The notes under the pieces are model-generated. The model made no database searches and was not told the DNA's origin. It saw nothing but the letters and a program-made list of their open reading frames with translations. Below, piece after piece: positions 12,231 to 24,259 of a stretch of 64,000 nt of DNA. Each line of letters begins with the position of its first letter. The stretch's first letter is position 1. The position numbers and the translations under genes were made by a program. The stretch covers positions 868,001 to 932,000 of the forward strand of contig JAGTWJ010000010.1 of the NCBI GenBank assembly GCA_020064725.1. Direction: 5' to 3'. Source of the DNA: Drechslerella dactyloides (Eukaryota; Ascomycota; Orbiliomycetes; Orbiliales; Orbiliaceae).

Positions 12231-15200
12231 TTATAACGATTCTTTATAGTAAAGCAGTAGCCGTGATACATGCCAATGGTGTTCCGCATTTGCGAGTTCC
12301 CAAGCTGATTGTCCAAAATTATTGGTTTTTGATAGGGCTTGACGCAACCTGTAACCCGACGTGGTTGAAGAATAAAAGTATAATATCGCCTTCACAGCCG
12401 CTATCTGTCCCCAGCGTGCGGCTTCCATTAGCGGGGTATGGCCCAAATCATCAGTAATATCGGGATTGGCACCACGCTCCAAAAGTGCCTCGACCACTTT
12501 CGCCCGCCCATATCGCGAGGCTGCGAAGAATGGCCCCCGGTCCCAGTATCTGTCTATCGTGCTCACAGTATCGGAAAGAAATGCGTCCAGCAGCATCAAT
12601 GCGATGCCGTCGTGCCCCAATTTAATAGCAACCAAGAGTGGGTCATTTTCTGAGCCCGTATTGTATATCTTCGGGCCGCCCCCGAGAGTTAAGGGGACAA
12701 CCGTGACGTAGAGCCCTACGATTTCTTTGTACCCTCCCTCTACTGCCCACAATAATGGAGTCTTTCCATCGATATCCTTGGCGTCCACATTTGCGCCTCG
12801 TGTCAGCAGTAAACTTGCTGTATGGTACTGGCCGTATCGTGCGGCCCATGATAGTGGCGTTCGCCAATTTATATCTTCCTGGTCTATGCCCATTGGATCG
12901 GCTTGAAGCAAGGTCTTTAAAGACTCACGCAGCCCAAAGTATGCCGCAAGATGCATCCCGGTAATTTTCATATCGGTGAACAGATATTCCGGGAAATTGG
13001 TTGAGGTGACCGAGGCTGCTTCAAGAGCCTGAGCAGCGGCGGATACTAGATCTCCATTCTGAAGAAATTGTATAACCACTGGATCTGGACCGGTTTGTTC
13101 TTGCAGATGGTAGCCCCAATTCTGCGCCGCATAACTATATAAAGGGTGATGTTCGAATCTTTTCCTCAGACCTGCCTCATGTAGACAAATCTGGAATTTC
13201 TCCTTGGAGAGAGTCTCGATCAATCTATGTGCAATTTCATGCCCGTAATGAGGAGTCCATAAATCCTGCGTTCGCTTGAGATACTCTTCCGCTGTAGGAT
13301 GGCAAATTTTGAAGATAGTGGGAGTATGTGTGATCAATCCACACCCCGAGCGTACTATATCCAATACACTCGGAACTTGGTTTCCGAAATGAAAATTGAG
13401 GGCTGCTAGAAGCTCTGGTTTGCTCAGTTGTCGCTTAGCGGAGAAAAGCCAGTATAAAGAGGCCACTCCGATGGACTTATGTCTCTCATCTTGCGACACT
13501 AATCTCGCCATAACCTTTTGATAGAGGCTGTCATATGCCCGGATGCTGTTGCTGCCGTTCTCGAGAATCGATCGTGCTTCGTCGATCGTTTTAGCATCGG
13601 CGATTGAATCTACTTGAAGTTTGGCTATGAAGCATCTGGTTTATGATGAATTTCGATCAGCTATGCCTGTAGGTTTTGTATAGATGGTACACCTACATCC
13701 CGTCGGCCTGTCCAGAGATCTTACGAACGATCTGCTCGTCAACTTCCAGGGCGGAGCCAGAGTCGATAAGGCGCAATGAAAATTGCTCTATGTCGAGGTC
13801 GTTGGGACGAACTTGCATAAACAGCATTGTGCGAGAAATCAACGCGGCTAAGTTTTTAGGTTTAGCTCCGTGCGTATCGTCGGATTCAAGGCCGTGACTC
13901 GCAACTGTGCTTAACGGAAATCTCGAGGTTAAGAAAGCATTTACGCCGGTTCTGTCTTGAAGCTCTCTGAGTTTTAAATAGAAATCATATCCCCGCTCTA
14001 AGCAATAATCGCTTTCGTCAAGTGCATCGATCAAAATGTAAACCCGTGAGAATTTAGTAATCGCTGATGCAAGCTCCTCAAAGACCTGAGATACTGATAG
14101 GTTCGATTTTGACACTGACAGGATCTCTTTGAGGCCAGGATGTTGAGCTAGAAGCTGTTTGAGAAGGGTCGCGAATAAATTTTCGGGTGTCTGGCCTTCC
14201 TGTGAATCTAAAGAGCAATAGGCGTATGCAATGCCGATGTTTTCGTCGGTAGAGTGTAGTTCAAGCAAGTATTGGATCACTCGCGACATCATGTAGCTTT
14301 TGCCTGCTCCGGGAATACCCTCACAGTAAAGAGTCTGACCACGTTCTTGGCCCTGGAGCCACACTTTGAAGTTCAAATTCTGAAGGAACCACTCCGAAGT
14401 GATTGACGGTGCAGTTTGTAGATGGTGAACATATGTCGCATAGTGGTCCCTAGGAGAAAACAAGTTCAAAACATCTAGAACCCGACTGTCTTGTTCCAAA
14501 TGTTCTTCCTCGATAGACACCTTAATTCCGGTTCGAAGCGCTAGGAAAGTTAGAAAGCTTTCTAATTGGGAATAGCTAAAGCGTGAGGAAGTCTAGTTTG
14601 TGATTCTGGACCTACAGGGAAATGGCGCCAACTCTCTCACGGTATACTTTCCTAGCTCATCTTTTGCCAGCATCTTTAGAAGAAGTTTTGCGTACGTCGC
14701 GGCTGCAAGTGCGGCATGTGGCTTCCAAACCCCGGAATCGTGTGAATCTAGATAGCTGGAAATGCCGCGAATATCGATGTGTGGAAAGCCTTTCAAAAGC
14801 CCTGTATCTTGTAGTCCTACACATAGAGCGTCACAACCAAACATCCGGTTGATCCTGTCTCGAAGCGGAACGGTTACGCTTTCTGCCGCAGTGAAAATCA
14901 TGCCATAGTGTACTTGTGCACTATATGAGTATGAGGATTCTGAGGCCTGCTCCCTCAAAATCATGGTTTGGTCGCAGGATTTGCAATCCGCTGAGAAATT
15001 TTTGTGAAAGTAATCCGGCCTGAATAGGAGCCCTCTTGGGGTTGGTCCCGGCAACAAGCGATCATTTCTATAATCGCCTGGTGGGAAAGATAGCAGCGTA
15101 TCTGAGACGTCGATATGTCGCACCCTGGTTCCAGATACTGGGAAAAGCCTTCTCAACGCAAGTGGAATTTCTTCAAGGATCACATCATATGAAATGACGT

Positions 15201-17618
15201 CGCCTTTGCCGTTGAAATTTATTTCCGCGACGGGGGGGTGTCCTTCGGTGGGTGCACTGACCACCACGTCGCCCAGTCTGATATCAGGATGTTGTGCGGT
15301 AGGCTGCAGAGTATACGTGGCACCCACTTTTGATACAGGGGGAATACCGCCAGCAACTCCGACGAAAAAGATAATCTTGATCGAAGGAAATTCTATGAGC
15401 ATACTGCCAAGCGGCGAAGGTCGGTTGATATCTCCGGTTATGGTAGCATTGAAGCAAGCCATGACAACGTTGTGTCCCCCTATGGCGCCCAACCTATAAA
15501 CATTGTGGTTCAGCACAAACTCATCCGTGTTAATTCTGTCTAAGACTGCTACACCTGCATGGTGCTCTTCTGGGAGTGTGCACACCCATCCGATAGTGTA
15601 AATACTTTCGTCAAAATCTACTGGATGAGACGAGGGGATTCTCGAACCCTTATCAAAATCGCCGGCTATTAGAGGTCGGTGGAAGAAATTTGAATCGAGG
15701 TATGGTGAATAATTTTGGAAGCCAGTTTGTGTATTATAACTGGAACCAGGGCCTACGCCTACGACTTTGTTGTTCTCTGAGATCCATGCCCGAAGTCTTG
15801 CGCGAGGATCTTCCGGTACGAAGAAATGAATGATTGTTTTGAGCGAAGATTCAGTCAATTGGTTGTGCTGTGCGTCGGTATTCTGGTAGGAATCAAATTC
15901 TAGATCAGGCAAGCCTTCGAAGTCCCTCTGCTCGCCTTGTGACGATGAGGTAACATTCTCTGAACTATTATTTCTTGATCCAACATCAAAGTAATCCTCT
16001 GGCCCGTCAGCTTCAGAGGGCGCAGGCAACGACCTCAAAGAGAAATCATGCACACATCTCGCAATGTGTTCAAGTGTGTCCTGGCCTTCTCCGGGGCCTG
16101 GGCATATCGGACAACCTGCTGTCTCTGTCACCTTTGAAGACCGGGACGCGCTAACGAACATGGATATTTCGTCAGTATCGACGTCGTTTTGGTGCTCTGT
16201 TTGAAGATGTTGGGTGATATCTTTTTCTTGGTGGAATTCATGACCGGTTGAGTCGCCGAGTTGGTCACACACGATACAGTTCCAGAGCTGGCCGTGGTCG
16301 GTTTTGATATGATCCTCCCAATCATTGCGGCTCAAATAGAACTGCAAGGGCCGCAAGCAATCCGAGAAGATGCAAGTATAAGGGAGAATATCAGCAGCGA
16401 GATGTTTCCTAGTTATCATATCAGACAACTTTCAAGGAAAATGTAGAAGCCTCTGCAGCTCTGAGGGAGGGTAGCCTTACTTCCATTGAGTAGGCTCGGT
16501 GAAAGAAATGGGTAGCGATTGGCAGCAGCAAGGACATCTAAACACCTGATTGTCTCGTGATACTGGCGGAGGACGAGGGTATGCGATTCGTGATGTAATT
16601 CGAGATATTACGGTCGCCGCGGCCCGTGGAGCTTTATGCTCTGTAAGAATAATTGTGCCTTCAATGGCGGATGCAGCTGTCGTGACAGTAAGGGCTGGAG
16701 CCGGCCGGGAGAGATCTGTCAGCTCTAACTGCGGATTCGAGTCGACCAGGAGTAAATTGGGTTTCAAAGGGTTTTCAGATTGCAGCTGATTTTTGATGAC
16801 TGGAGCACCAATCGTCGAGTTGAAAGGTTCTTTCTTGGATCGGGGTTCAGTATCTCGCCTTGCTAATTTTTGTGAATGTACTTTCGCGTGGGTGAATCGA
16901 TGCCGCCGCCTTAAATTTGCCTCGATCAATCGAGTCTGTATCTCGTTCAGTCCTTCTTCTTTGATACCTCTCGGATGAATAACCAACTCCAGGAGGCTTC
17001 GCAGTTCCTGAATTTTCGGATTCTGTTTGTCGAAGGACCTGTCTGCTCTTTTCAAACGTGAGTCGGACCCCGCTTTACGGATGGCGACTGTGAGCCTGAT
17101 AATTTGGTTTAACGTTTCCTCTACATCCTTTCTAGCCTCAGCCTCGGCGTGGGATAGTCCAGTTTCATTAAAATTATGTTCCTCCTTTTCGTCTGTCTTA
17201 TCATCTCTTTCTCTTTTCGGGTCAGAAGCATGGGCAACCTCGTTGATGGATTCTCTAGCTGGCCACAAGTTAGTTTACAACTCCACTGGCTAAACTTCTC
17301 ACCGCATATCATATTAGAGCGTGGTCGGAGGGCGGTGTATTCCATACCCTTCTCTTGACAACTTTCCACAAACATATTCAAGAGAGACAACATCTTGACA
17401 ATGACATTTCGGACCTCTAGTTTCGTCGAGAGCCGCTCGTCGAGGGCAAGCTTGCCTTTGGCCAGTACGCCCGCGCCCTCAGACCAAAGACCGAAGTCGA
17501 TAAGTCGGTTTTCCGCCCAGCCACCCTCTCTCAGACGTGGGATATCCAAGCATTTTTCCAGAGATCTTCGACATTCGACGGCGGCGTTGCGGATAGCTTG
17601 TGAATCGGACATCGACAT
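12231..17618 (-). CDS. NLR-like protein: zinc-finger-like, PNP_UDP, NACHT, ankyrin repeats
   Basis: Five exons (17618-17348, 17258-16481, 16408-14616, 14540-13697, 13635-12231) give 1,696 aa in one frame. Order: a helical N-terminus (1-110); a charged linker; three C2H2/C2HC-like motifs between about residues 335 and 480 (FRCPCCC..., CIFSDC..H, CIVCDQ..H, CPICPG..); a purine-nucleoside-phosphorylase-like domain at about 615-930 (VGVAGGIPP, RLGDVVVS); and a NACHT-type NTPase with Walker A GIPGAGKS near 1022 and Walker B LIDALDE near 1110. A winged-helix-like region and at least five ankyrin repeats follow (1390-1690; GADVDAKD-like turns such as GANVDAKDIDGKTPLLWAV). Fungal STAND/NLR proteins with this domain set act in cell death and non-self recognition (family knowledge). 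The PNP active site is degenerate. The first intron could instead use a donor 45 bases further on. Confidence 0.85.
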
Positions 17619-18175
17619 TCGTTTTGGGAGATGTCTTGATTCAGCTAGTACCAATTAGCGCAATGTGCTGCAATAGCGTCTTCCAGTCGAACTATTGACT
17701 CGGCTCAATATGACCATTGCAATGTTCGAAAAAACCGATGTTACAGGTTTACGCAGGGATCGAGCCAATTTTCGGGTGTCGTTGACTGTTCTGGCCTGCT
17801 GGTTTGCCGCGTTTGTCATCGACAGAACGCATGCCTGAAGGGTGGGGCGTAAGATCTGGATTTAAGCGCCGCATCGGTGCAACTGTGCACTGTGCGGGGT
17901 TCTCGAGTTACCCATCAAGGCGCATCTCAGTCGATGTCTGTGCTACAACACCTAACGACAGCTTGCACATAATTATTTCAATGCCATGAGGCTACAACGC
18001 CTCAGAGACACATTTAATCAGTTCTCGTACCCTCGAAACGCATCGCAGATATCTACTCACTCATTTCTAAAGGACAGCGCCAGGGTCAATCCCAAACCGC
18101 TCGGCATATGAATTGAAGGATCCCTTGTCAAATCCTTGGCGGTGTCAGCCTGGGATGTCATGATAGCGCTGTCAG
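17619..18175. promoter_or_regulatory. Shared 557-base divergent promoter of the PNP gene pair
   Basis: The ATGs at 17618 (-) and 18176 (+) face apart. No further gene fits between them, so the two proteins may be co-regulated. No defined binding site recognised. Confidence 0.5.
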
Positions 18176-21137
18176 ATGTTCGATGCCGACCTCGCACCAG
18201 TTGAGCTTGCCCAGGAGGCCTTCCCTATCATCAGTGAAGTAGCCCTCAAGCTAGCTGTCGAAACGAAAAACCGCGCCTTTGGAAAACTTGGAACACTTCT
18301 CTTTGTGGTGGTTCTGAAAGATGTTGCAACTCTCTCGTATCGACAGGCGGAAATATTTGAGGCGAAGGTCGAGACGATACTAAATATCGTAGAAAATGCT
18401 TGCACGGTATAACACGAAATAAATCCATTTGTTAGTAATCCGTTAACGGTTTCCGCGATGATAGTGGCCTAAGTATACAAAAGCAAACGCGACGGAATAT
18501 CCGACTCTGGAAGGCCTGATTCAGAGCAAGTCCCGAAGCATTAGTCAACTTCAAAGGAGCCTCGCTTCCTTGCACCGTGGTCTCAAAGAATTCGCATTGA
18601 GAGTTCATGCATTTGAAGGCTTGTTAACACTTCTGGAGCAAGTCGAAACGATCAGCGAGCTGACACCTGAGGACCTGGGGCTGGACTCGTCGCCGATGAG
18701 CAAGAAGGACAATGTTCCTGGGTACCCGCCTCACGTAAATGAAGCTCTATACATGACCCTTGACCTGCATACATCATGCCATTGTCGAACGCAGCATTTG
18801 AAAATGGCACGACTACGACTGGATGCGACGGAAGAGCACGATGGCGCCAAAATACCGTTTGAAGTTCTGTTCCCAGCGTCACCAGCAGATAGCTGTGGTC
18901 ATAGCCAAGAGAATTCCATTTGCCATGAAACCACCATGCTTGTGCACAGGTATGCTTGTCTAGTCCTGATATGATACTGTATTAGCTACGAATCACTCAT
19001 CAGATCCTACAGAAAGCGCGCAGGAAAAAGGCAAATGAAGCGAAAATCTCACAGCCGAGCGTTAATAGACCATCTCGATGGTAAGGAGCTATTCATTGGG
19101 GATTTTTGTAAACATCTCCAGCGGCAAATCGGTATCTGCCTTCGATTCAACCTCACGCTCGAGAATTCGGACCCTATTCTGAGAATGGACAATTCTGCTA
19201 TCGGGAAATCTACACAGAGAATGAAACTCTTACAAACTCTGACGCTAGCCAAGATTCTCCAAAAACAGGGACCCAGAATCACGACGAGAGAGAAGTTTGA
19301 CCTAGCTTACTTGTTGGCTAAGTCGGTCTGGCAATATTACGGCTCAGATTGGATGAAGAATCCGTGGACGCACGACGATATTCAATTCCTACAGGAAAAG
19401 GCATCGCCCAGCGACAAGAAAAGCGGACTCTTATCAGCATACAGCCCGTATTTCCACTCTGATTTTGAACAAGCAGAGAGATCGATCGGAGAATATTGCC
19501 CAGATGGCGTTCTAATTCACCGATATCCGGGAGTTCTGGCCTTAGCAATCTTACTAATCGAGATCATCCAAGGGCGGCCTTTTGGAGAAGAGAGCTCTCA
19601 ACAATATGATTATAACAAGGTCAAACAGAGCTACAAATCCGCCTGGAAAGTAATGGCCGAGAATAGCTTGGATTGCAACATCATCTACAAAGAGGTTATC
19701 AAGAAATGTCTTGACGGAAAACTTTTCAAAGAGGCGCCTTTTGATGTACAAAATCCGCAAAACGGCCTGGAGACCCGGCGAACGATCCTATATAGGGAGA
19801 TCATTTTCCCTCTCAAGCATTTGTTAGCGCTTTCGAGCTCACTGCCGACGTCTGGGTCCGATCCGCAAACGAGCTCCTTCACGGAGCTGCCTGACCCGAG
19901 CCCTGTACACGATAGGGATCCTATTGCTCACGCCAATCGCTTCAACCCTTCGATGGAATCACAGCAACCTACCGCCCCATTGTCTCCATTATCAGTAACA
20001 AATCTTTCAGAGCCTTCGAGTAACTACTATGGATTGGAATCATCGAGGAGCACTAGTCCTAACCCCCCTCAGATGATGCCGTCACGACCCTCATCTCGTG
20101 ATGACTTTGAGATTGCTATCATCTGCGCGTTGCCATTGGAGTATGACGCAGTGACCTGTCTTGTCGACGAATTCTGGGACGAGGATGGGGACTATTTTGG
20201 AAGGGCAGCCGACGATCAGAATCACTATACGACCGGCAGAATTGATAGATACAACGTCGTCCTTGCGCTTCTGCCCGGCATGGGCAAAGCAAATGCTGCG
20301 AGCGTCGCATCCCATTTCCATTCCAGCTATAGAAGAGTTCAACTCGCCCTCTTAGTTGGGATATGTGGCGCTGTGCCGTTCAATACCAATCAGGAAGAAA
20401 TTCTACTCGGCGACGTGGTCATAAGTGGATCGGTTGTGGAATACGATCTCGGAAGGCGCTTTGCCAACGAATTCCGACGCAAGGATACGTTCCACGAAAA
20501 TCTCGGAAGGGCGAGCGCCGATGTTCGTGGTTTCATAGCCACGCTGGGTACGGCTCTCTATTGCAAACGCCTGCAGGCACGAACGGCGTATCACCTTCGA
20601 AATCTCCAGAAGAACTTTCAATTCGGAAAGTACGACTACCCGGGAGTCGGTGAGGACAAACTCTTTGACCCTACATGCCGGCATAAGCACCACTCCTGTT
20701 TCAGCTGTACGGTATGCGACCAGTGTACGCAGATATCGCACTCCGTCTGCGAAGAGGCTCTTCTGAAGTCTCTGTGCAGCGATCTTCAGTGCGATGAGAG
20801 CCAACTGGTTCGAAGAAAAAGGCTCGAGCTTAAGAGGCAGCATTCAGACATCGATCTTATACAGGAACCAATGGTACATTTCGGCTCAGTCGCCTCTGGC
20901 GACACAGTTATGAGATCTGGTCAGGACCGAGACACGATTGCGCGAAAGGAAGGCATTATCGCATTCGAGATGGAAGGCGCAGGCGTCTGGGATAACTTGT
21001 CGTGCATTATAATCAAAGGGGTCTGCGATTACGCGGATAGTCATAAGAGTAAGCGGTGGCAAAACTTCGCAGCCGCCACCGCAGCCTCAACAATGAAGGC
21101 GGTTTTGGAACGTTACAGTCGGCGAGATAAGCATTGA
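18176..21137 (+). CDS. DUF7580-like protein with C-terminal PNP_UDP domain
   Basis: Exons 18176-18406, 18474-18949 and 19004-21137 give 946 aa. Residues 1-300 are helical, with a Cys/His patch (LHTSCHCRTQHLKMARLRL). Residues about 300-500 (LQTLTLAKILQKQGPRITT, LAYLLAKSVWQYYGSDWM, YPGVLALAILLIEIIQG) match my memory of the fungal DUF7580 module. A disordered Ser/Pro linker leads to a PNP-like domain at 601-940: IAIICALPLEYDAV, LLVGICGAVP, VHFGSVASGDTVM, FEMEGAG and GVCDYADSHK. The catalytic hallmarks are intact. A cysteine cluster (CFSCTVCDQC) interrupts the PNP fold. There is no NACHT or repeat domain, so this is not an NLR itself. The third exon could also start at 19013 or, less likely, 18986; all keep frame. 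Confidence 0.8.
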
Positions 21138-21858
21138 GCGAACGGCCGGTGAAGTGTGTCATTTCCGACCTTTTCAAGGAACCCCTTGACAGTTAACTTT
21201 GATGAGCTAACGAACCTCCTGTACTTGGCTAGAAGCCATACTTGGGAGCTTTGGCATCACGCCTAAGTATATGTTAAATAATTTGCCCAGGTTTTCCGTG
21301 TCATTGCTACCCGGTCACTCGGAAAACTTTTGGAGGCACAGCATCCGCAAGCGAAAATTCCCTTCATCTACGTCGCAGAATTTTGGCCCAATATAACCGC
21401 CACCTATTGGTTTCCCGTCACCGAGTACCATCAACTAGTACTATAGTGGCGGTGGAGGAACACTGTACATATACATTAAGCTTCATATACCCTGGGACCT
21501 TGTATTAATATTTTATTTATAACTAAGTAATAATTTTTACCCGCGACCGTACAAGCCTTCTAGCTGTCTCATGCACCAGAAAATCTATGGGCTACTGATA
21601 ATAAGCATAGTCTCGTGAATGCCATATATCGATACTTCTCTTTCAAATCAAACAAAGATCCCTAAATTGAGCTCACCATGCCACAATGGAAGCTGCTCCC
21701 GCCAACTGCTATATCCGACAGCTCACCTTACATAATCTCCTCTCGCCTCGACATCCGCAACGCAGTTTCGGCAACGTCGCACAGAAAAATCCAACATCAA
21801 CCTCACCACTAGCCGTATACGCGTACACCACCTCGCGCAGTCACACGAAGCTTAGACC
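21138..21858. other. Intergenic
   Basis: 721 AT-rich bases. Nothing recognisable; the end is the upstream region of the mitochondrial gene at 21859. Confidence 0.5.
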
Positions 21859-22652
21859 ATGCATCCTAGAAGCCTGAGCTTGGCTCGAATGCGCTTGCAC
21901 TGCGGCTACATTAAGCGTCTAGGCGCGAGATTCGAGAACGTTCGAATTCCCGTCCGCCGTTTGACGTCGCCGTCGACGCCACCGTCGCAGGCGGCGGGGA
22001 CTAGTGCCACCCGCACGCGCTCGCGTGTTGATGCCATCATATCGAAATGTAAGTCAAGTTTCCTATATTGAATATCCTCAACCATCATAAATTGGTCGAC
22101 AAAACAAAAGCCCCGTCAAAGTCATTTGGCCGCATACGCTTCGCATTCCTACAATACAGATATCGATATATAACAAATACTAGCCTAGCCGATTCCAAAC
22201 TCGAGGCCATCAATCCTTACCAATACCTCGAAAAGAACTCTACTAACAGCATTAATATAGTACCACCCCGCCTCCGCCCCTGGGCAACCCCCCTCCTCCA
22301 CCGCCCAGCAACCCATCTAACCGCCTTCCTCCTCCTGCACGAACTCACCGCCATCCTCCCGCTCTTCACCCTCTTCTACGCCTTCCACATCACCCACTGG
22401 AATCCGTCCGACCTGCTTCCCACCGAATGGGTTGAGACGGGCCACGCGCGGTTCAAGCGGTACGTTGAGCGCAAGGGGTGGGATGCGAAGGGTTGGATTG
22501 ACAGTCGCGGGTTGGTGGAGCTGGCGGCGGCGTACGCTGTTGTCAAGGCGCTTATGCCGGTGAGGGTTTTGGTTAGTCTTTGGGGGGCGCCGTGGTTTGC
22601 GAGGGTTGCTGTTGCGCCTGTGGTACGCTTGTTCGGGCGGTTTAGGAAGTGA
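21859..22652 (+). CDS. Mitochondrial membrane protein, Mrx11/Fmp10-like
   Basis: Exons 21859-22048 and 22261-22652 give 193 aa. The 212-nt intron begins GTAAGT and has a perfect TACTAAC 13 bases before its AG. Exon 1 is an Arg/Ser-rich, acid-free presequence (MHPRSLSLARMRLHCGYIKR). The mature part carries the family block LPPRLRPWATPLL, then a hydrophobic segment HLTAFLLLHELTAILPLFTL, the FHITHW motif and a C-terminal hydrophobic segment ending APWFARVAVAPVV. This pattern recalls yeast Mrx11 and the related FAM210/DUF1279-like proteins of the inner membrane that associate with mitochondrial gene expression. Assignment is from memory of the motif, so the name is tentative. Confidence 0.75.
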
Positions 22653-23089
22653 TAATATATCATTCCGTCGCGATATTGTCTTGTAATATATATAATATAC
22701 TTTGGATCTGGATGTTGATTTAACTATATAGACGGTGGATACTAGAAACTTCTAATAGTATAAACACTACAGGCATGCTATGGTCGTCACGCTATCTAAA
22801 GTATAAGTTTGAGCGCGTTTGTACAACCGGTGCGAGTAAGTTGTATGTATGTATGTACAGTACGGGGTCTCCATGCATGCATCAGAGAAGAGATCTAGAA
22901 ACAAAAACTCCCGCAGCCACCTGTATCTACAACGCCGTACGTGCCACCCTCTTGGTAACACAAGCAAAAAGAAACCAAATGCGACCCCCGCATGCGATGT
23001 ACCTTCTTAGTACCTATTTACACAAACACTATACCCACCGTATGCCGTCTCCCGTATCTCACTTCTCAACCTCCCACCAACCAGCCGTC
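22653..23089. other. Intergenic between convergent genes
   Basis: 437 AT-rich bases with short ATGT(A)-type runs near 22841-22860. No gene seen. Confidence 0.5.
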
Positions 23090-23916
23090 TTAATCGCTCC
23101 GCAGGTAATACTCAATAGCCGTACTAAACTACACCAATGTCAGCATAACCCCCTCCACCACCACCAGCACGATAAAAGAAAGAACTTACAGCAGCGAATC
23201 CAGCACACCCGATAGCAGCAGCCTGCGGCCCCCCGCTAGCCCCCAATATACCACCGGTAGCACACCCGGCCAAAATCGCATTCGCCATATCGTTCTTCGC
23301 CCGATAACTCTCAATCACGCATTCGGTACCACTGTACAGCGCGCCCACCATGCCGAAACCCTTGGCCGACGAATACGAGCGGGAGCCCATGTCTTTTAGA
23401 CCCAGTTTGAGCTGTTGGCGCCAGGGCATGTCGAGGATTTTGGAGGGTTGGCCTGTTGCTGTGTACATTGTGTCGTAGGACATCTACCCTCATATATATA
23501 TTAGCCACTGCTATCGTCGAATCAATGTATACGTATACGTATACGTATAGTTGGTGTGAGATTGGAAGGGTGGAGAGGGAGGGAGGGGGGAGAGGGGTGT
23601 ATTGAGGAGGGGACGTACGGAAGCCATGAAGAGGCCAAAGACGCCGCCGAGCGCAAAGCCCATGCCGCCGGATATGACAGTCTTAATCGGACACGACTCC
23701 ATCGCCGCTTGCATCTACCACAATATCATCCATCAGTTAATGTTTCCTTCTACCGTTGATTGGCGAAGAGCGGCGCAGTACCTGCTTGACCATAACCATC
23801 TGCTGCTGTTCCGGCGAAAGGCTATTGTAATCGGCGGGCTGCGCGCCGCCGCCTGAAGGACGGCTGAAGGGGCCGAGTGGCGGCATGCCGCTGCCGCTGC
23901 CGCCGGGGAAGGCCAT
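23090..23916 (-). CDS. TIM22: Mitochondrial import inner membrane translocase subunit Tim22
   Basis: Channel subunit of the carrier translocase, which inserts multi-span proteins into the inner membrane. Four exons: 23916-23782, 23714-23619, 23483-23190 and 23128-23090, giving 187 aa, within the usual Tim22 range. A Gly/Pro-rich N-terminus and a Gln run (SPEQQQMVMVKQ) precede four membrane spans of the Tim17/22/23 fold. GGMGFALGGVFGLFMAS is span 1, KGFGMVGALYSGTECVIESYR is the conserved core with its cysteine, and ATGGILGASGGPQAAAIGCAG follows. The Cys pair (ESCPIK and GTECVIE) matches the cysteines that form the Tim22 disulfide. Exon 4 supplies FSTAIEYYLRSD. Confidence 0.95.
23526..23549. 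repeat. (TACGTA)n microsatellite in TIM22 intron 2
   Basis: A run of alternating GTATAC/TACGTA units, self-complementary, inside the intron between exons 2 and 3. Confidence 0.8.
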
Positions 23917-24259
23917 GTTGTCGGCGTCGGTCGGTCGTTGCGTCGTCGAGGATGTTGCGGGAGACGGTATGGCGTGGTGTTTGTCGGCGTGGAATTCGAC
24001 GACAAGCTTTAAAAAAATCGCCGCGGCTTGGCGTTATCGATAGTGCCTGACACAACTACTACACCAAACAACCACAAGCTCTACCGGGGCGACAAGCAAG
24101 ATTGAAATAATATATAAGCGCTCATTGAATCGTAGTCGTTATCGTGCGTAAGAAATACACGCTGCGCTAACCTAGCAGAAACCAAACTAAATACACAATT
24201 CGTAGTACGGAAACTAGTAGACTATAAAATTTTGATACCGCCTTCTGCGCATATATACG
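23917..24259. other. Intergenic
   Basis: 343 bases: TIM22 upstream region and the 3' flank of the coiled-coil gene. No gene seen. Confidence 0.5.
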
